A stretch of DNA of 64,000 nucleotides from Curtobacterium sp. MCJR17_055 (GCF_003224335.1 NZ_QKLF01000006.1:124001-188000), one strand, 5' to 3'. Shown: positions 45,201 to 54,363, counted from the first letter of the stretch. Program-made: numbers and translations. The notes: a model not told the origin generated them from the letters alone.

Positions 45201-46123
45201 GAGCGCTGGAACACCCGGTGCTGGTCGGCCGCGGACAACCGCCCGTACAGCGGCAGGACCTCGGTTCCCGGGTAGTGCTTGCCCTCGATGGCGTCCTGGG
45301 CGTCGCGGATCTCGTTCTCGCCGGACAGGAACACGAGGACGTCGCCCGGGTCCTCGCGGGCGAGTTCGTCCAGCGCGTCCGTGATGCCCTGCAGCGGGTC
45401 CCGGTCATCGCCGGCCGTCGGGCTCCCGGTGCGGCCCGCGGCGCCACCCTTCGACGTCGCCGGTCGGGTGCCGGCAGGACGCTCGTCGAACTCGTCCTCG
45501 TCCTCGTCGTCGCCAGCGGCGTCCTCGTCGGCGACGAGCGGCCGGTAGCGGATCTCCACCGGGTAGGTGCGCCCGGACACCTCGACGATCGGGGCGCCGC
45601 CGAAGTGCTGTGAGAACGACTCCGGGTCGATCGTGGCACTCGTGATGATGAGCTTGAGGTCGGGCCGGCGGGGGAGGAGTCGCTTGAGGTACCCGAGCAG
45701 GAAGTCGATGGTGAGGGACCGCTCGTGCGCCTCGTCGATGATGATCGTGTCGTACCGCTCGAGGTCCCGGTCGAAGTGGATCTCGTTCAGCAGGATGCCG
45801 TCGGTCATCAGCTTGATACGGGTGTTCGCGCTCACCTTGTCGGTGAAGCGGACCTGGTACCCGACCAGGTCGCCCAGCTCACCGCCGAGCTCGTCGGCCA
45901 CTCGCTCGGCGATCGTCCGCGCGGCGATGCGGCGGGGCTGCGTGTGGCCGATGTTCTCGCGTCCGAGTTCCAGGCAGATCTTCGGCAGCTGCGTCGTCTT
46001 GCCCGAACCCGTCGCCCCGGCCACGATGACGACCTGGTTGTCGCGGATCGCAGCGGCGATGTCGTCGCGCCGCTGGGAGACGGGCAGTTCCGGCGGGTAC
46101 GTGATGACGGGGGGATTCGACAT
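42224..46123 (-). CDS. hrpA: ATP-dependent RNA helicase HrpA
   Basis: DEAH-box RNA helicase of 1299 residues, the full bacterial HrpA length, acting on structured RNA and stalled ribosomes. GATGSGKTTQLPKI is Walker A with Lys42, IIIDEAHERSLTIDF the DEAH box near residue 130, ITSATIDPESF motif III, and SQASANQRSGRAGRTSAGIAIRLY motif VI. The C-terminal DUF3418 region (WPDEDLPEVLDTKQAGGVIRAYPALVEEG) is present. An acidic insertion DEDAAGDDEDEDEFDERPAGT splits the helicase core near residue 220. ATG 46123 is chosen because GGA lies 6-7 bp upstream and the Walker motif is then at the normal distance. Confidence 0.94.
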   Translation of the reverse strand: MSNPPVITYPPELPVSQRRDDIAAAIRDNQVVIVAGATGSGKTTQLPKICLELGRENIGHTQPRRIAARTIAERVADELGGELGDLVGYQVRFTDKVSANTRIKLMTDGILLNEIHFDRDLERYDTIIIDEAHERSLTIDFLLGYLKRLLPRRPDLKLIITSATIDPESFSQHFGGAPIVEVSGRTYPVEIRYRPLVADEDAAGDDEDEDEFDERPAGTRPATSKGGAAGRTGSPTAGDDRDPLQGITDALDELAREDPGDVLVFLSGENEIRDAQDAIEGKHYPGTEVLPLYGRLSAADQHRVFQRSTTPGVRRRVVLATNVAETSLTVPGIKYVIDTGTARISRYSPRAKVQRLPIEAISQASANQRSGRAGRTSAGIAIRLYSEDDFDRRPEYTDPEILRTNLAAVILQMISLGFGDIESFPFLQPPDSRGVKDGLDLLRELRAVDTAGAITKTGKQLTRLPIDPRLGRMVLEASRQGVGREVIAIVSALSIQDPRERPLEKRAQADQLHARFADPTSDFLTLLGLWNHLEEKQEELSSSAFRRMCKAEFLNHLRIREWQDLYRQLSRAAKQVGIHVGKERKDDPDSVHRALLAGLLSQIGLRDREKRDYLGSRNTRFVVFPGSVLAKKQPDAVMAAELVETSRLFARTVARIDPAWVEPLAGDLLKRTYGEPHWEKKQGAVVAFERVTLFGVPIVQRRRVQYNRIDPVHSRELFIRHALVEGEWDSQQAFDRANRKLRRELEQLEERTRRRDILLDDETVVEFYDARIPAEVATTRDFEGWWRRTRRDQPDLLTMRREDLLDESAASAAEDDAEYPTQWRSGDQRLAVRYRFEPGAEDDGVSVQVPLAVLPRMREEGFDWQVRGLRKELVTALIKALPKQIRKNVVPAADWAEKIVAELPDDAPTTPTESFRATLAKTIQRLVHVPVSESDFDMSRVPAHLLPTYAVVDERGRRVEAGKDLAALQTKLKDRTQQSVAAATQRQGRPGGSSRVADAGSGRRIERSGLTAWPDEDLPEVLDTKQAGGVIRAYPALVEEGSGPKATVGVQLLATPGDRAVQMPAGVRRLVMLAVPSPVSYIQQHLTAQEKLALAASPYPSTSALFDDVLAAVVDAGIRRTHPDGLVFTRAAFEQVRDAVSATVVDTMFTAVSEVAAVLTAQRNAERALKQATNMALLPALSDMRQQMERLVSAGFVSVAGLDRLRRIRVYLQGIEARVTKLLQNPGRDAGWMREVTGATDRYVEAGGAFPPVVGSHPELVHARWMLEEFRLSLFAQELGTAETVSLQRITKALTAASR

Positions 46124-46158
46124 GAGCATTCCAGGATACCGCCCGGGCGGGTCCACCA

Positions 46159-48003
46159 TCAGACGAGTTGCGCCGCGAGCTCGTCGGCGGTGCGTGCCGG
46201 CAGGGCGCAGACGCGGTCGTGGCAGACGTAGGTCACGCCGTCCGCGGTGTCCCGTCCCTCCATGAGCGTGAACCCGGCTTCCGCCCACTCGGCCGCCTGC
46301 GCTCGCGTCAGCACCGCGGTGATCGTCCCGGGCCGACGTGTGGACCGGAGGGCGCGCAGCATCGCTGTCACCTCGGGCACTGACCGGTCGTCAGCGACGA
46401 GGACGACCTCGCGCGAGGGACGCTGCAGGGCGAGCGCGAGTCCGAGGGCGTCGGCGTGCCCGAGCGGGCGATCCACTCCGGTCCGCGCGCGGTCGGCGAT
46501 GAGCCGTGCCGCAGCGGTCCGCCGATCGTCGTCCCCGGTCAGTGCGGCGAGGACCGCAGCCGCGCTCGCGAGCGCGACGGTCCCCGACCGGAGCGCGGTC
46601 TGCGGCTGCTCGCCGGTCGCCGTCCCGGCCGCGGCGAGGACCGGGTCGACCTCGAGTGCACCGGACAGGCCGTCGTCGACGAGCGTCCTGGCGATCGTCG
46701 CGTAGCGCAGCTCGCCCGTCGCGAGCGCGAGTTCGAGGAGCCCCTCGGCGAACAGCCCGAGGTCCTCCAGGGTCGGCGCCGCCGCCGACGTACCGGCACC
46801 CGAGCTCGAGCGGACGGTGACGTGCCCGTCCCGGAGGTGTGCGGCGATGACCGCGTCCGCCGCGGCACGAGCGAGGTCGATCATCTCGTCGTCCCCGCTT
46901 CGTGCTCCGGCTGACACCAATCCTCGGACCGCCAGGCCGTTCCACCCGGTCAGGACCTGGTCGTCGAGCGGTGGTGGGTCGAGCCGGGTGCGTTCGTCGA
47001 GGGGCAGGCGGTACCACTCGCCCTCCACCCGTCGACCGTCGATCGTCGACTCGCTGTCCTGGGCGGCGACGAACGCGCCGTCCGGCCGCCGGAGCGTGTC
47101 GCGCAGGAAGTCGGCGATGCCGCGGGCACGAGCGGGGTCGGCGACGGCGAGCAGCCCGCCGTTGTCGTAGAGCATCCGCTCGTAGTGCGGGACGGACCAG
47201 TCGCGGCGCGTGGCGTACCGGAAGACACCGCCGTCCGCGTCGGTCAGCTCCGACCCGGCGATGGCGCCCAGCGCGCGGCGGAGGAGACCGCCGGCCGGCT
47301 CGACCCCGTCGGCGGCGGCATCGCCGAGGAACTCCAACAGCGGCGCGTTCGGGAACTTCGGTGCGCCCCCGAAGCCGCCGTACTCGGCGTCCTCCGCTCG
47401 CTCGAGGTCGGTCACGACCCCGCGGATCGCGTCGACGGACGGGAGGCCCGAGCTGGCTCCGTCGGTGTGCCCCGCCTGCGCGGACGCCGCGTCCGCTTCC
47501 GCACCCTGCCGGATCGCGCGCGCGATGGCCGACGCGTTCGCGTCCACCTCCTGCCGACGGTCCCGCCATGCGTCGAGCACCGCGGCCGTGACCCGGCGGA
47601 ACGACGGGTGCTGCCCGACCGGCTGCGGCGGGTAGTAGGTGCCGGCGTAGAAAACCTGCGCATCCGGTGTCATGAAGACCGTCAGCGGCCAGCCCAGCTG
47701 CTCGGTGAAGGCGCTCGCGGCGGCCATCGCGCTCGCGTCGACGTCCGGGCGTTCCTCACGGTCGACCTTGACCGCGACGAAGTCCCGCCGCAGCAGCTCG
47801 CCGACCTCGGGGTCGGAGAAGCTCTCCCGGGCCATGACGTGGCACCAGTGGCAGGTGGCGTACCCGATCGACACCAGGACGGGGACGCCCCGCTCGCGCG
47901 CCTCGGCGAACGCCTCGGCTCCCCACTCCCGCCAGTCCACCGGGTTGGTGGCGTGCTGGCGGAGGTACGGGCTGACCGCGGATCCGAGCCGGTTGTCGTT
48001 CAT
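46159..48003 (-). CDS. DUF255 thioredoxin-domain protein (YyaL/SSP411 family)
   Basis: Protein of 614 residues with an N-terminal thioredoxin-like domain and a C-terminal six-hairpin glycosidase-like barrel. [25 protein letters not shown] is the family start; [23 protein letters not shown] holds the CxxC at Cys51-Cys54; [10 protein letters not shown] and [22 protein letters not shown] complete the thioredoxin fold; [28 protein letters not shown] marks the barrel. The biochemical role in bacteria is not established. It is followed 35 bp later by hrpA in the same direction. Confidence 0.9.
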   Translation of the reverse strand: MNDNRLGSAVSPYLRQHATNPVDWREWGAEAFAEARERGVPVLVSIGYATCHWCHVMARESFSDPEVGELLRRDFVAVKVDREERPDVDASAMAAASAFTEQLGWPLTVFMTPDAQVFYAGTYYPPQPVGQHPSFRRVTAAVLDAWRDRRQEVDANASAIARAIRQGAEADAASAQAGHTDGASSGLPSVDAIRGVVTDLERAEDAEYGGFGGAPKFPNAPLLEFLGDAAADGVEPAGGLLRRALGAIAGSELTDADGGVFRYATRRDWSVPHYERMLYDNGGLLAVADPARARGIADFLRDTLRRPDGAFVAAQDSESTIDGRRVEGEWYRLPLDERTRLDPPPLDDQVLTGWNGLAVRGLVSAGARSGDDEMIDLARAAADAVIAAHLRDGHVTVRSSSGAGTSAAAPTLEDLGLFAEGLLELALATGELRYATIARTLVDDGLSGALEVDPVLAAAGTATGEQPQTALRSGTVALASAAAVLAALTGDDDRRTAAARLIADRARTGVDRPLGHADALGLALALQRPSREVVLVADDRSVPEVTAMLRALRSTRRPGTITAVLTRAQAAEWAEAGFTLMEGRDTADGVTYVCHDRVCALPARTADELAAQLV

Positions 48004-48016
48004 GCACCCAGCGTGC

Positions 48017-48039
48017 CCCGCCCGGCCTGTGTGGGCGGG
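48017..48039 (-). terminator. Short hairpin between epimerase-type and DUF255 genes
   Basis: CCCGCCC (48017-48023) and GGGCGGG (48033-48039) with a 9-nt loop, between the stop of the gene at 48091 and the start at 48003 on the reverse strand. A modest stem; terminator role is tentative. Confidence 0.4.
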
Positions 48040-48090
48040 CCTCCAGGCCGTCCTGTGGAGAGCGAGCCAACGTCCACAGCTGCACACACG

Positions 48091-49158
48091 TCAGCCGAGC
48101 CCCAACGACAGCAGCGCGAGCGCCGCGTCCTCCGGCCCGTAGTCGAACATCCGGTCCCAGAACGGGTCGTCGGCCCACGGGACGTCGCCGTCCGCGGGGG
48201 TCCGGTGAGCGGTCTCGACGAGCCAGTCGACCTCCGACCGGACCGCCTCCGCGAACCGCGGCGGGACCCATCCGAGCGCCCGGGCCGCGGTCGTGTCGAG
48301 CACGGACGGGGACGGGGTGGACCACGGCGTGAGTCCGACGAACGCCGGTGCGTCCTCGCCGAGCAGGACCTCGTCGAACGTGTGCCCGAGGTGTCCGGCG
48401 ACCGTGCGGACGATCTCGAGCGCGGTCGGGGCGGTCTCGTCCGCGACGTTGAGGATCCGGCGGTCCGGGGCCTCCGCGACCAGCCGGACGAGCGAGCCGA
48501 TGCCGGACGCGGCCGTCGTGTGGTCGACGCTGCGCCCCTGGTCGGCGAGCAGGATCCGCTCCCGTCCGTCGAGGACCCGCCGCACCACGAACCACTCGCG
48601 GGGTCGTCCGATCCCGATGCCGTACACCCTGGACGGGCGGAGGACGGTGACCGGTGCGCCGTGGTCGAGCAGCACCTGTTCGGCCGCGACCTTCGCCGCG
48701 GCGTACCCGTCGCGGGAGGTCGGGTCGCCGTCACTCGGCGCGATCGTCGGCTGGAGTTCCGTGACCGCGCCGCCGAACACCGGCTTGTCGACCGAGTTGG
48801 CGTGCCGCCCCTGTTCGTCGACGTAGACGGCCTTCGACGACACGAACACGGTCGAGCCCACGTCGTCCAGGAACGGCGCGAGCTGTAGGGCGTCGTCCCG
48901 GGTCACGCCGACGGTGTCGACGAGCAGATCCGCCCCCGGCCGCAGCAGGTCCCGCAGCAGCGCGGTGTCCCGTCGGTCGCCGGGTCGGGCCAGCGCACCG
49001 GCGGCGACGAGGTCGTCGGCGACGGGACCGCCGTGCCGCGAGACGATCTCGACGGACCAGTCGTCCCCACCCCGACCCGAGAGGTCGAGGAGTTCGCGGG
49101 CGACCTGGGACCCGATGCCACCGGTCCCGCCGAGGACCACCGCGCGTCTGCTGCTCAT
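48091..49158 (-). CDS. NAD-dependent epimerase/dehydratase
   Basis: Extended short-chain dehydrogenase of 355 residues. RAVVLGGTGGIGSQVARELLDL is the NAD loop and DGYAAAKVAAEQVLLDHGAPVTVLRPSRVYGIGIGRPREW holds the Tyr-x-x-x-Lys pair and the RPxxxYG motif of sugar-nucleotide epimerases. The C-terminus is longer than usual and acidic. The substrate is unknown; it may be a nucleotide sugar or other carbonyl. Upstream of it on the same strand lies a sulfurtransferase gene 54 bp away. Confidence 0.85.
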   Translation of the reverse strand: MSSRRAVVLGGTGGIGSQVARELLDLSGRGGDDWSVEIVSRHGGPVADDLVAAGALARPGDRRDTALLRDLLRPGADLLVDTVGVTRDDALQLAPFLDDVGSTVFVSSKAVYVDEQGRHANSVDKPVFGGAVTELQPTIAPSDGDPTSRDGYAAAKVAAEQVLLDHGAPVTVLRPSRVYGIGIGRPREWFVVRRVLDGRERILLADQGRSVDHTTAASGIGSLVRLVAEAPDRRILNVADETAPTALEIVRTVAGHLGHTFDEVLLGEDAPAFVGLTPWSTPSPSVLDTTAARALGWVPPRFAEAVRSEVDWLVETAHRTPADGDVPWADDPFWDRMFDYGPEDAALALLSLGLG

Positions 49159-49212
49159 GGCGCCAACGCTAGCCCCCGGCCCACGTCGGCTCGGCGGTGT
49201 CGACCGCCCCGG

Positions 49213-50064
49213 TCAGGAGGCGATCGGCTCCCGCCACCACTCGGCCAGCGACCCGTCGTACACGCGGACCTTCTCGTGCCCGAGCATCGTCAGGGCCAGG
49301 GCGTCCACGCACGACGCGCTCCCGACCCCGCAGTACGTCACGACCTCGTCCGCCGTCAGGACCGGTGCGAGCGCCTGTTCGAGTTCCGACCGACGGAGGA
49401 ACGCGTTCGACTCGCCGAGGAGGTCCCGCACCCGGATGGTCGTGGTGCCCGGGACGAGGGGCGGGTGGTCGTCACCGAGGTCCTCGGGGTCTGCGGCGAG
49501 GACGAGTGCTGCCGGCTCCGACCCGTCCACGGCGCGGAGCACGCGCGACCGGTCGGCCCACAGCGGGAGTTCCTCGCCCGCGACGAAGGCGTCGTCGTCC
49601 GCGGCACGCCGAGGAGTCCGCGAGAGTGCGCCGACGCGGACCGGCCGGCCCTCGTCGCGCCACTTCGCGAACCCGCCGTCGAGCACGGCGACCGTCCGGA
49701 AGCCGAAGGAGCGGAAGATCCACCAGAGCCGTGCGGACCACTCGCCGATGCCGTCGTCGTAGACCACGACCGTGGAGGCGCGGCTCACGCCGAGCGCGCG
49801 GGCTGCCGCCTCGAACTGCTCGGCTCCGGGACGAGTGAAGGGGAGTCCCGTCTCGGGCGAGGAGAACTCGTCGACGAGGTCGGCGTAGACGGCGCCCGGT
49901 ACGTGGCCGCGGCGCTCGTGGGCGTCGCGCGCCGAGTGCCACGACATGTCGAGGCCGCGGCCGTCCGTGTGCACCGACGCGTCGAGCACGAGCAGGTCGT
50001 CCGCACCGAGGTGGTCGGCGAGCCACTGCGTCGAGACGAGCGGCGAGGTCAGGACGGGGGCCAT
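49213..50064 (-). CDS. Thiosulfate/3-mercaptopyruvate sulfurtransferase
   Basis: Two-domain rhodanese of 283 residues. The inactive N-terminal domain contains HVPGAVYADLVDEFSSPETGLPFTRPGAEQFEAAARALGVSRASTVVVYDDGIGEWSARLWW; the C-terminal domain holds VVTYCGVGSASCVDALAL with the catalytic Cys245, followed by VRVYDGSLAEWW. The loop CGVGSAS matches the 3-mercaptopyruvate type better than the thiosulfate type, but this is not decisive. ATG 50064 is used; the frame is open upstream but without support. It may take part in cyanide detoxification or sulfur transfer. Confidence 0.88.
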   Translation of the reverse strand: MAPVLTSPLVSTQWLADHLGADDLLVLDASVHTDGRGLDMSWHSARDAHERRGHVPGAVYADLVDEFSSPETGLPFTRPGAEQFEAAARALGVSRASTVVVYDDGIGEWSARLWWIFRSFGFRTVAVLDGGFAKWRDEGRPVRVGALSRTPRRAADDDAFVAGEELPLWADRSRVLRAVDGSEPAALVLAADPEDLGDDHPPLVPGTTTIRVRDLLGESNAFLRRSELEQALAPVLTADEVVTYCGVGSASCVDALALTMLGHEKVRVYDGSLAEWWREPIAS

Positions 50065-50261
50065 GCCCACACGGTAAACCAGACCCCTGACCCGCGACAG
50101 GGTGTGAGCAACGGGGCGACTTGTGCCGCGCGATCCGGCACGGACGGGACGACGCAGCACGGGACGGACACGGCACCGTGCGGTCGCGCGGTGCCGTGTC
50201 CGTCCCGTGGTGTCGTGCGACGCAGCCGCTCAGTTGCTCAGCCACGCAGTCGCTCGGTCGC

Positions 50262-51803
50262 TCAGTGCGCAGCCGTCGGGATGCTGCCGGTCGTACCGGC
50301 CCCGGCCCGCTCGAGACGGGCGACACGGACGGACTGGCGGTTGATGAGCAGTCCGCTGGCGATCGCCACGACCACGAGCACCCCGGCCGAGATCGCGAAG
50401 GCGGCGTGGTAGCCGTCGAGCGTGGCCTGCGCCTGCTGGAGCGCCGTCGGAGCCGCGGTCAGCCCGGACAGGCTGTTCTCCACCACGTTCGCGAAGATCG
50501 TCGACAGCAGCGCGGTGCCGATCGAGCCACCGATCTGCTGCATGGTGTTCACCGTGGCCGACGCGACGCCGGCGTCCGACCGGGCGACCCCGGTCGTGGC
50601 GGTGTTCATGGCCGACGAGAAGATCGTCCCCATCCCGAGGCCGATGACGACGAGAGCTGGCAGGACGGTGCCCGCGTAGGAGCTGTCGAGGTCGGTGCGG
50701 AGGAGCAGCAGGAGCCCCGTCGCGGCGACGAGTGCCCCGGCGAAGATGAGCACCTTCGGGCCGACGCGGGGGAGCAGGCGACCGCCGATCTGCGTGGCGG
50801 AGATCATGATCGACAGCGGCATCGGCAGGAACGCCAGGCCGGTCTGCAGTGCCGAGAACCCGAGGGTCTGCTCGAGGTAGTAGGTCAGGAACAGGAAGAT
50901 GCCGAACATGCCGATCGCGACGAGGCCGATCGCGACGAACGAACCACCGCGGTCGCGGTCGAGCACGACACGGAGCGGCAGCAGCGGGTGCGCGACCCGG
51001 GTCTCGATGACGACGAACGCGGCGATGAGCAGCACGCCGCCGACCAGCATGCCGATCGTGAGCGGGGCGTCCCAGCCGTTCGTCTCGGCGTTCGAGAAGC
51101 CGTAGACGACCCCGACGAGACCGGCGGTGATGGTGATGACGCCGGCGACGTCGATGCGCGGACGCTCGACCTTCGGCGGCTTCGCCATGAAGACGAGTGC
51201 GCCGATCACGCCGAGGACCGCGAAGACCACGTTGACGTAGAGGCACCAGCGCCACGACGCGTACTCGGTCAGGACGCCACCGAGCAGCAGGCCGATGGCG
51301 GCGCCGGACCCGGCGATCGACCCGAAGATGCCGAACGCGCGCCCGCGCTCCTTCGGGTCGCGGAAGGTGGTGGTCAGCATGCCGAGGGCGGACGGGGCGA
51401 GCAGCGCACCGAAGACGCCCTGCAGCGCGCGAGCGGCGACGAGCAGCCCGAACGAGTCCGCGAGCCCGCCGAGCACGGAGGCGACGGCGAACCCGACCAG
51501 GCCGATGATGAACGTGTTCTTCCGGCCGAACAGGTCGCCGAGACGACCACCGAGCAGGAGCAGCGAGCCGAACGCGAGCGAGTACGCCGTGACGATCCAC
51601 TGGCGCTGGTCGGTGGCGAACCCGAGGTCCCCCTGCGCGGAGGGCAGGGCGATGTTCACGATGGTGGCGTCGAGGACGACCATGAGCTGGGCGAGCGCGA
51701 TGACCGCCAGGGCGATCCAGCGGTGGTCGGTGCGGGCCGGGGTGGTGCCCGCGGTCGTCGGCGTCGCTCCTGTGGGAGCGGGCGCGGTCTGTTCTGCCGT
51801 CAT
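50262..51803 (-). CDS. DHA2-family (14-helix) drug efflux MFS transporter
   Basis: Proton-driven multidrug exporter of 513 residues in the EmrB/QacA group with 14 predicted helices. RWIALAVIALAQLMVVLDATIVNIALPSAQ is helix 1 with the D-A-T-I-V-N-I-A-L-P motif; GGRLGDLFGRKNTF is motif A; GVFGALLAPSALGML is motif C. It is divergent from a TetR repressor gene with palindromes in the 159-bp gap, the usual arrangement for inducible drug export. The substrate range cannot be predicted. Confidence 0.93.
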   Translation of the reverse strand: MTAEQTAPAPTGATPTTAGTTPARTDHRWIALAVIALAQLMVVLDATIVNIALPSAQGDLGFATDQRQWIVTAYSLAFGSLLLLGGRLGDLFGRKNTFIIGLVGFAVASVLGGLADSFGLLVAARALQGVFGALLAPSALGMLTTTFRDPKERGRAFGIFGSIAGSGAAIGLLLGGVLTEYASWRWCLYVNVVFAVLGVIGALVFMAKPPKVERPRIDVAGVITITAGLVGVVYGFSNAETNGWDAPLTIGMLVGGVLLIAAFVVIETRVAHPLLPLRVVLDRDRGGSFVAIGLVAIGMFGIFLFLTYYLEQTLGFSALQTGLAFLPMPLSIMISATQIGGRLLPRVGPKVLIFAGALVAATGLLLLLRTDLDSSYAGTVLPALVVIGLGMGTIFSSAMNTATTGVARSDAGVASATVNTMQQIGGSIGTALLSTIFANVVENSLSGLTAAPTALQQAQATLDGYHAAFAISAGVLVVVAIASGLLINRQSVRVARLERAGAGTTGSIPTAAH

Positions 51804-51873
51804 GACAGCCTCCTTCTCGAAGGATGGAAGGGGAGGGGCGCGCGCCGTCGGGCGTCCCGGAGGAGGGTGAAGT

Positions 51874-51888
51874 GGATGCGCGGCATCC
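51874..51888. promoter_or_regulatory. TetR operator 1, GGATGC-GCG-GCATCC
   Basis: Perfect 6-bp inverted repeat (51874-51879 and 51883-51888). The right half extends into GCATCCGCTTGT, which recurs exactly 40 bp downstream. It lies upstream of the exporter ATG (51803, reverse strand). Confidence 0.7.
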
Positions 51889-51913
51889 GCTTGTGGTCAC
51901 TGTACATCGAAAC

Positions 51914-51937
51914 GGAGCAACCGCATCCGCTTGTTCC
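51914..51937. promoter_or_regulatory. TetR operator 2
   Basis: Imperfect palindrome, arms GGAGCAACCG (51914-51923) and CGCTTGTTCC (51928-51937), 8 of 10 pairs. It contains the second exact copy of GCATCCGCTTGT (51923-51934). It is 26 bp upstream of the tetR-type GTG, so the repressor probably binds both sites. Confidence 0.65.
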
Positions 51938-51962
51938 CAGAGAGGTCGATTACATTCGGTGT

Positions 51963-52640
51963 GTGAGCACCACCGGACCCGCAGCCGATCTCGATCGGCC
52001 TCTCGACCTCGACCGGCCCCTCCGTGCCGACGCGGCGCGGAACCGCGAACTGATCCTGCAGACGGCACGGAAGTGCTTCGCGGAGCGCGGCCTTTCGGTG
52101 ACCCTGAACGACATCGCCCACGAGGCCGGGGTCGGGGTCGGCACCGTCTACCGACGTTTCGCCGACAAGGACTCCCTGATCGCGGCCCTGCTCAGCGCCA
52201 AGTTCGAGGCGCTGAACGCCGCGGCCGCGGCCGCTGCCGAGGAGACCGACCCCCGTGAGTCGCTCCGCCTGTACCTGATGGGCGTGTTCGCCTTCCGCGC
52301 CCGCGACCGAGCGCTCGCCGACGCGATCGTCCGCGCGGGCAAGGCCCGACCGTCGGTCATGCAGGAGCGGGACCGTCTCGAGCGGCAGGTCGCCGAGATC
52401 ATCCGTCGTGCCCGCGAGGCCGGGGTCGTCCGGCCGGGCTTCGACGCCCGTGACCTGCCCATCCTCACGACGATGGTCGGTGCCGTGGCCGACGCGACGC
52501 GGAACCACGACCCGGACGCCTGGAAGCGCTACGCCCAGGTCCTCGTCGACGGCGTGCTGCCGCAGGCCCGGCAGGACCCGATGGTCGGCGTGCCGCTCGA
52601 CCGCGACGCCCTCGAGCGGTCGATGCAGCCGCAGTCCTGA
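51963..52640 (+). CDS. TetR-family repressor of the DHA2 exporter
   Basis: Repressor of 225 residues. RNRELILQTARKCFAERGLSVTLNDIAHEAGVGVGTVYRRFADKDSLIAALL (residues 26-77) is a strong TetR helix-turn-helix; the ligand domain starts at FEALNAAAAAAAEETD. GTG 51963 gives VSTTGPAADLDRPLDLDRPL, an N-terminal arm with a repeated LDRP. Divergent from the exporter gene, with two related operators between; drug-induced derepression is the expected mechanism. Confidence 0.92.
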   Translation: MSTTGPAADLDRPLDLDRPLRADAARNRELILQTARKCFAERGLSVTLNDIAHEAGVGVGTVYRRFADKDSLIAALLSAKFEALNAAAAAAAEETDPRESLRLYLMGVFAFRARDRALADAIVRAGKARPSVMQERDRLERQVAEIIRRAREAGVVRPGFDARDLPILTTMVGAVADATRNHDPDAWKRYAQVLVDGVLPQARQDPMVGVPLDRDALERSMQPQS

Positions 52641-52731
52641 CGGCGGCGTCCCAGGTGGCCCCGAGGGCACGCGGATGCGACCGCGCGGGCCCGCGACGGC
52701 GCGTGCCTGCGACGGCGCGATCGCCCGAGCG

Positions 52732-54363
52732 CTACAACCAGCTCGGCAGCCAGTAGTGCGAGCGGATGAAGTCCCAGGGGACCTGCATCGCCGTCCACAT
52801 CGGGTACCAGTACACCGATGCGAGGACCACGACCAGCAGGTACACGCCGAGCCCGAGCAGCGCCCGCGTCCGCCGTCGCCGCGGATCGTCCCGTGACCCG
52901 ATCAGGTGCGCGATCGCCGCGGCCAGCGCCGTCACGAGGAACGGCTCGAAGGCGATCGTGTAGAACTGGAACACCGTCCGGTCCAGGTACATGAGCCAGG
53001 GCAGGTACCCGGCGCCGATGCCGATCAGGACGAGCCCGTACTCCCAGCGCCGACGCGTGACGAAGAGCACGAGCAGCACCACGGCGGCGATCACCGAGGC
53101 GTACCAGATGAACGGGTTCGCGATCCCGGTCACGGCAGCGCCGCACCGGTCGAACCCGCAGCCGTCCTGGCCGGCGTTCGTGCCCTGGTAGTACATCGAC
53201 GTGGGGCGTTGCATGACGAGCCAGAGCAGCGGGTTCGCCTGGTACGAGTGCGGCGTGTGCAGGCCGATGTTGAAGGCGTAGATCTCCGACTGGTAGTGCC
53301 ACCAGTTCTGCAGACTGTCGGGCACGCACGCGAGCACGCCCGTCCAGCGCTGTCCGCCGCCGCCGATCCAGTCGCGGTCCCAGCCGCCCTTCGTCAGGAA
53401 CCACCCGGACCACGAGGCCAGGTAGGTCACTGCGGCGACCGGCACGGTGAGCAGGAACGTGACCGGTGCCTGCTGCAGCGCCGCACTGGACGACCAGAAC
53501 ACCACGCCCGCCCGGCGTCGCAGCATCATGTCGCTGAGGACCGAGTACACCGCGAAGAACGCCAGGAAGTACATCCCGGTCCACTTCGTCGACGACGCCA
53601 GCCCGAGCGCGACGCCCATCGCGAGCAGCCACGGTCGCCACCACAGCACCGGGCCCCAGAGCGTGGCCCGTCCGGCCGCTGCCCGCCGGTCGGTCCACCG
53701 GTCGAGTTGGCGGGCGGACCAGCGGCGGTCGAGCAGCAGGGCGCCGAAGGCGAGGACGACGAAGAAGGTGACGATGCCGTCGAGCAGCGAGACCCGGGAC
53801 ATCACGATCGCCTGCCCGTCCACGGCGAGGAGACCGCCGGCGAGCGTCCCGACGAGCGTCGAGCGGAACAAGGACCGCGCGATGACGGCGATGAGGAACA
53901 CGGTCGCGATGCCGAGCACGGCGACCGTGAACCGCCACCCGAACGCGTTGTCCGGCCCGAACACCAGCATGCCGAGGCCGATGAGGTACTTGCCGAGCGG
54001 CGGGTGCGCGATGAACTCGGCGGCGCGGGAGTAGATGTCGGTCTGCCCGCTCGCGAACCGGTCGTCGGTGGTCGGCGCGCCCTCGTCGCTCGGGTTCGCC
54101 GGCCAGGTGCCCTCGTACCCGAGGTGCACGAGCGACCAGCTGTCCTTGACGTAGTACGTCTCGTCGAACACCAGGGAGTGCGGTCGCCCGAGGTCGACCA
54201 GGCGGAGCACCGCGGCCAGCACCGTCACCGCGATCGGGCCGCCCCAGCGCCAGGCGGCGACCCGCCAGCCGACGGACAGCGTGCGCGCCCACCAGTCGTC
54301 GAGCCGCGAGCCACGGGGGACGTCCGGCACGGTCTGCAGCGGGTCGGCCAGGTCCGTGGTCAC
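52732..54363 (-). CDS. pmt: Dolichyl-phosphate-mannose-type protein O-mannosyltransferase
   Basis: Membrane GT39 enzyme of 543 residues that moves mannose from polyprenyl phosphate to Ser/Thr of exported proteins during Sec translocation in actinobacteria. AVLRLVDLGRPHSLVFDETYYVKDSWSLVHLGYEGTW holds the catalytic DE pair in the first extracellular loop; IAHPPLGKYLIGLGMLVFGPDNAFGWR and SSTKWTGMYFLAFF are also conserved, and about 11 helices are seen. GTG 54363 has AGGA 8 bp upstream and is preferred over ATG 54372, where AGG abuts the codon. It is divergent from rsmI, an order conserved in many actinobacteria. Confidence 0.92.
   Translation of the reverse strand: MTTDLADPLQTVPDVPRGSRLDDWWARTLSVGWRVAAWRWGGPIAVTVLAAVLRLVDLGRPHSLVFDETYYVKDSWSLVHLGYEGTWPANPSDEGAPTTDDRFASGQTDIYSRAAEFIAHPPLGKYLIGLGMLVFGPDNAFGWRFTVAVLGIATVFLIAVIARSLFRSTLVGTLAGGLLAVDGQAIVMSRVSLLDGIVTFFVVLAFGALLLDRRWSARQLDRWTDRRAAAGRATLWGPVLWWRPWLLAMGVALGLASSTKWTGMYFLAFFAVYSVLSDMMLRRRAGVVFWSSSAALQQAPVTFLLTVPVAAVTYLASWSGWFLTKGGWDRDWIGGGGQRWTGVLACVPDSLQNWWHYQSEIYAFNIGLHTPHSYQANPLLWLVMQRPTSMYYQGTNAGQDGCGFDRCGAAVTGIANPFIWYASVIAAVVLLVLFVTRRRWEYGLVLIGIGAGYLPWLMYLDRTVFQFYTIAFEPFLVTALAAAIAHLIGSRDDPRRRRTRALLGLGVYLLVVVLASVYWYPMWTAMQVPWDFIRSHYWLPSWL

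Noticed and set aside
42338..45613. A 1091-codon open frame on the forward strand opposite HrpA
   Set aside because: It is the mirror of a strongly supported helicase gene. In DNA this GC-rich, stops are rare on the opposite strand, and its sequence is a low-complexity run of Arg, Val, Leu and Gly without any domain.
47435..47450. A further GGACGGGAGG terminator
   Set aside because: The sequence occurs inside the DUF255 coding region and has no pairing partner at a suitable distance.
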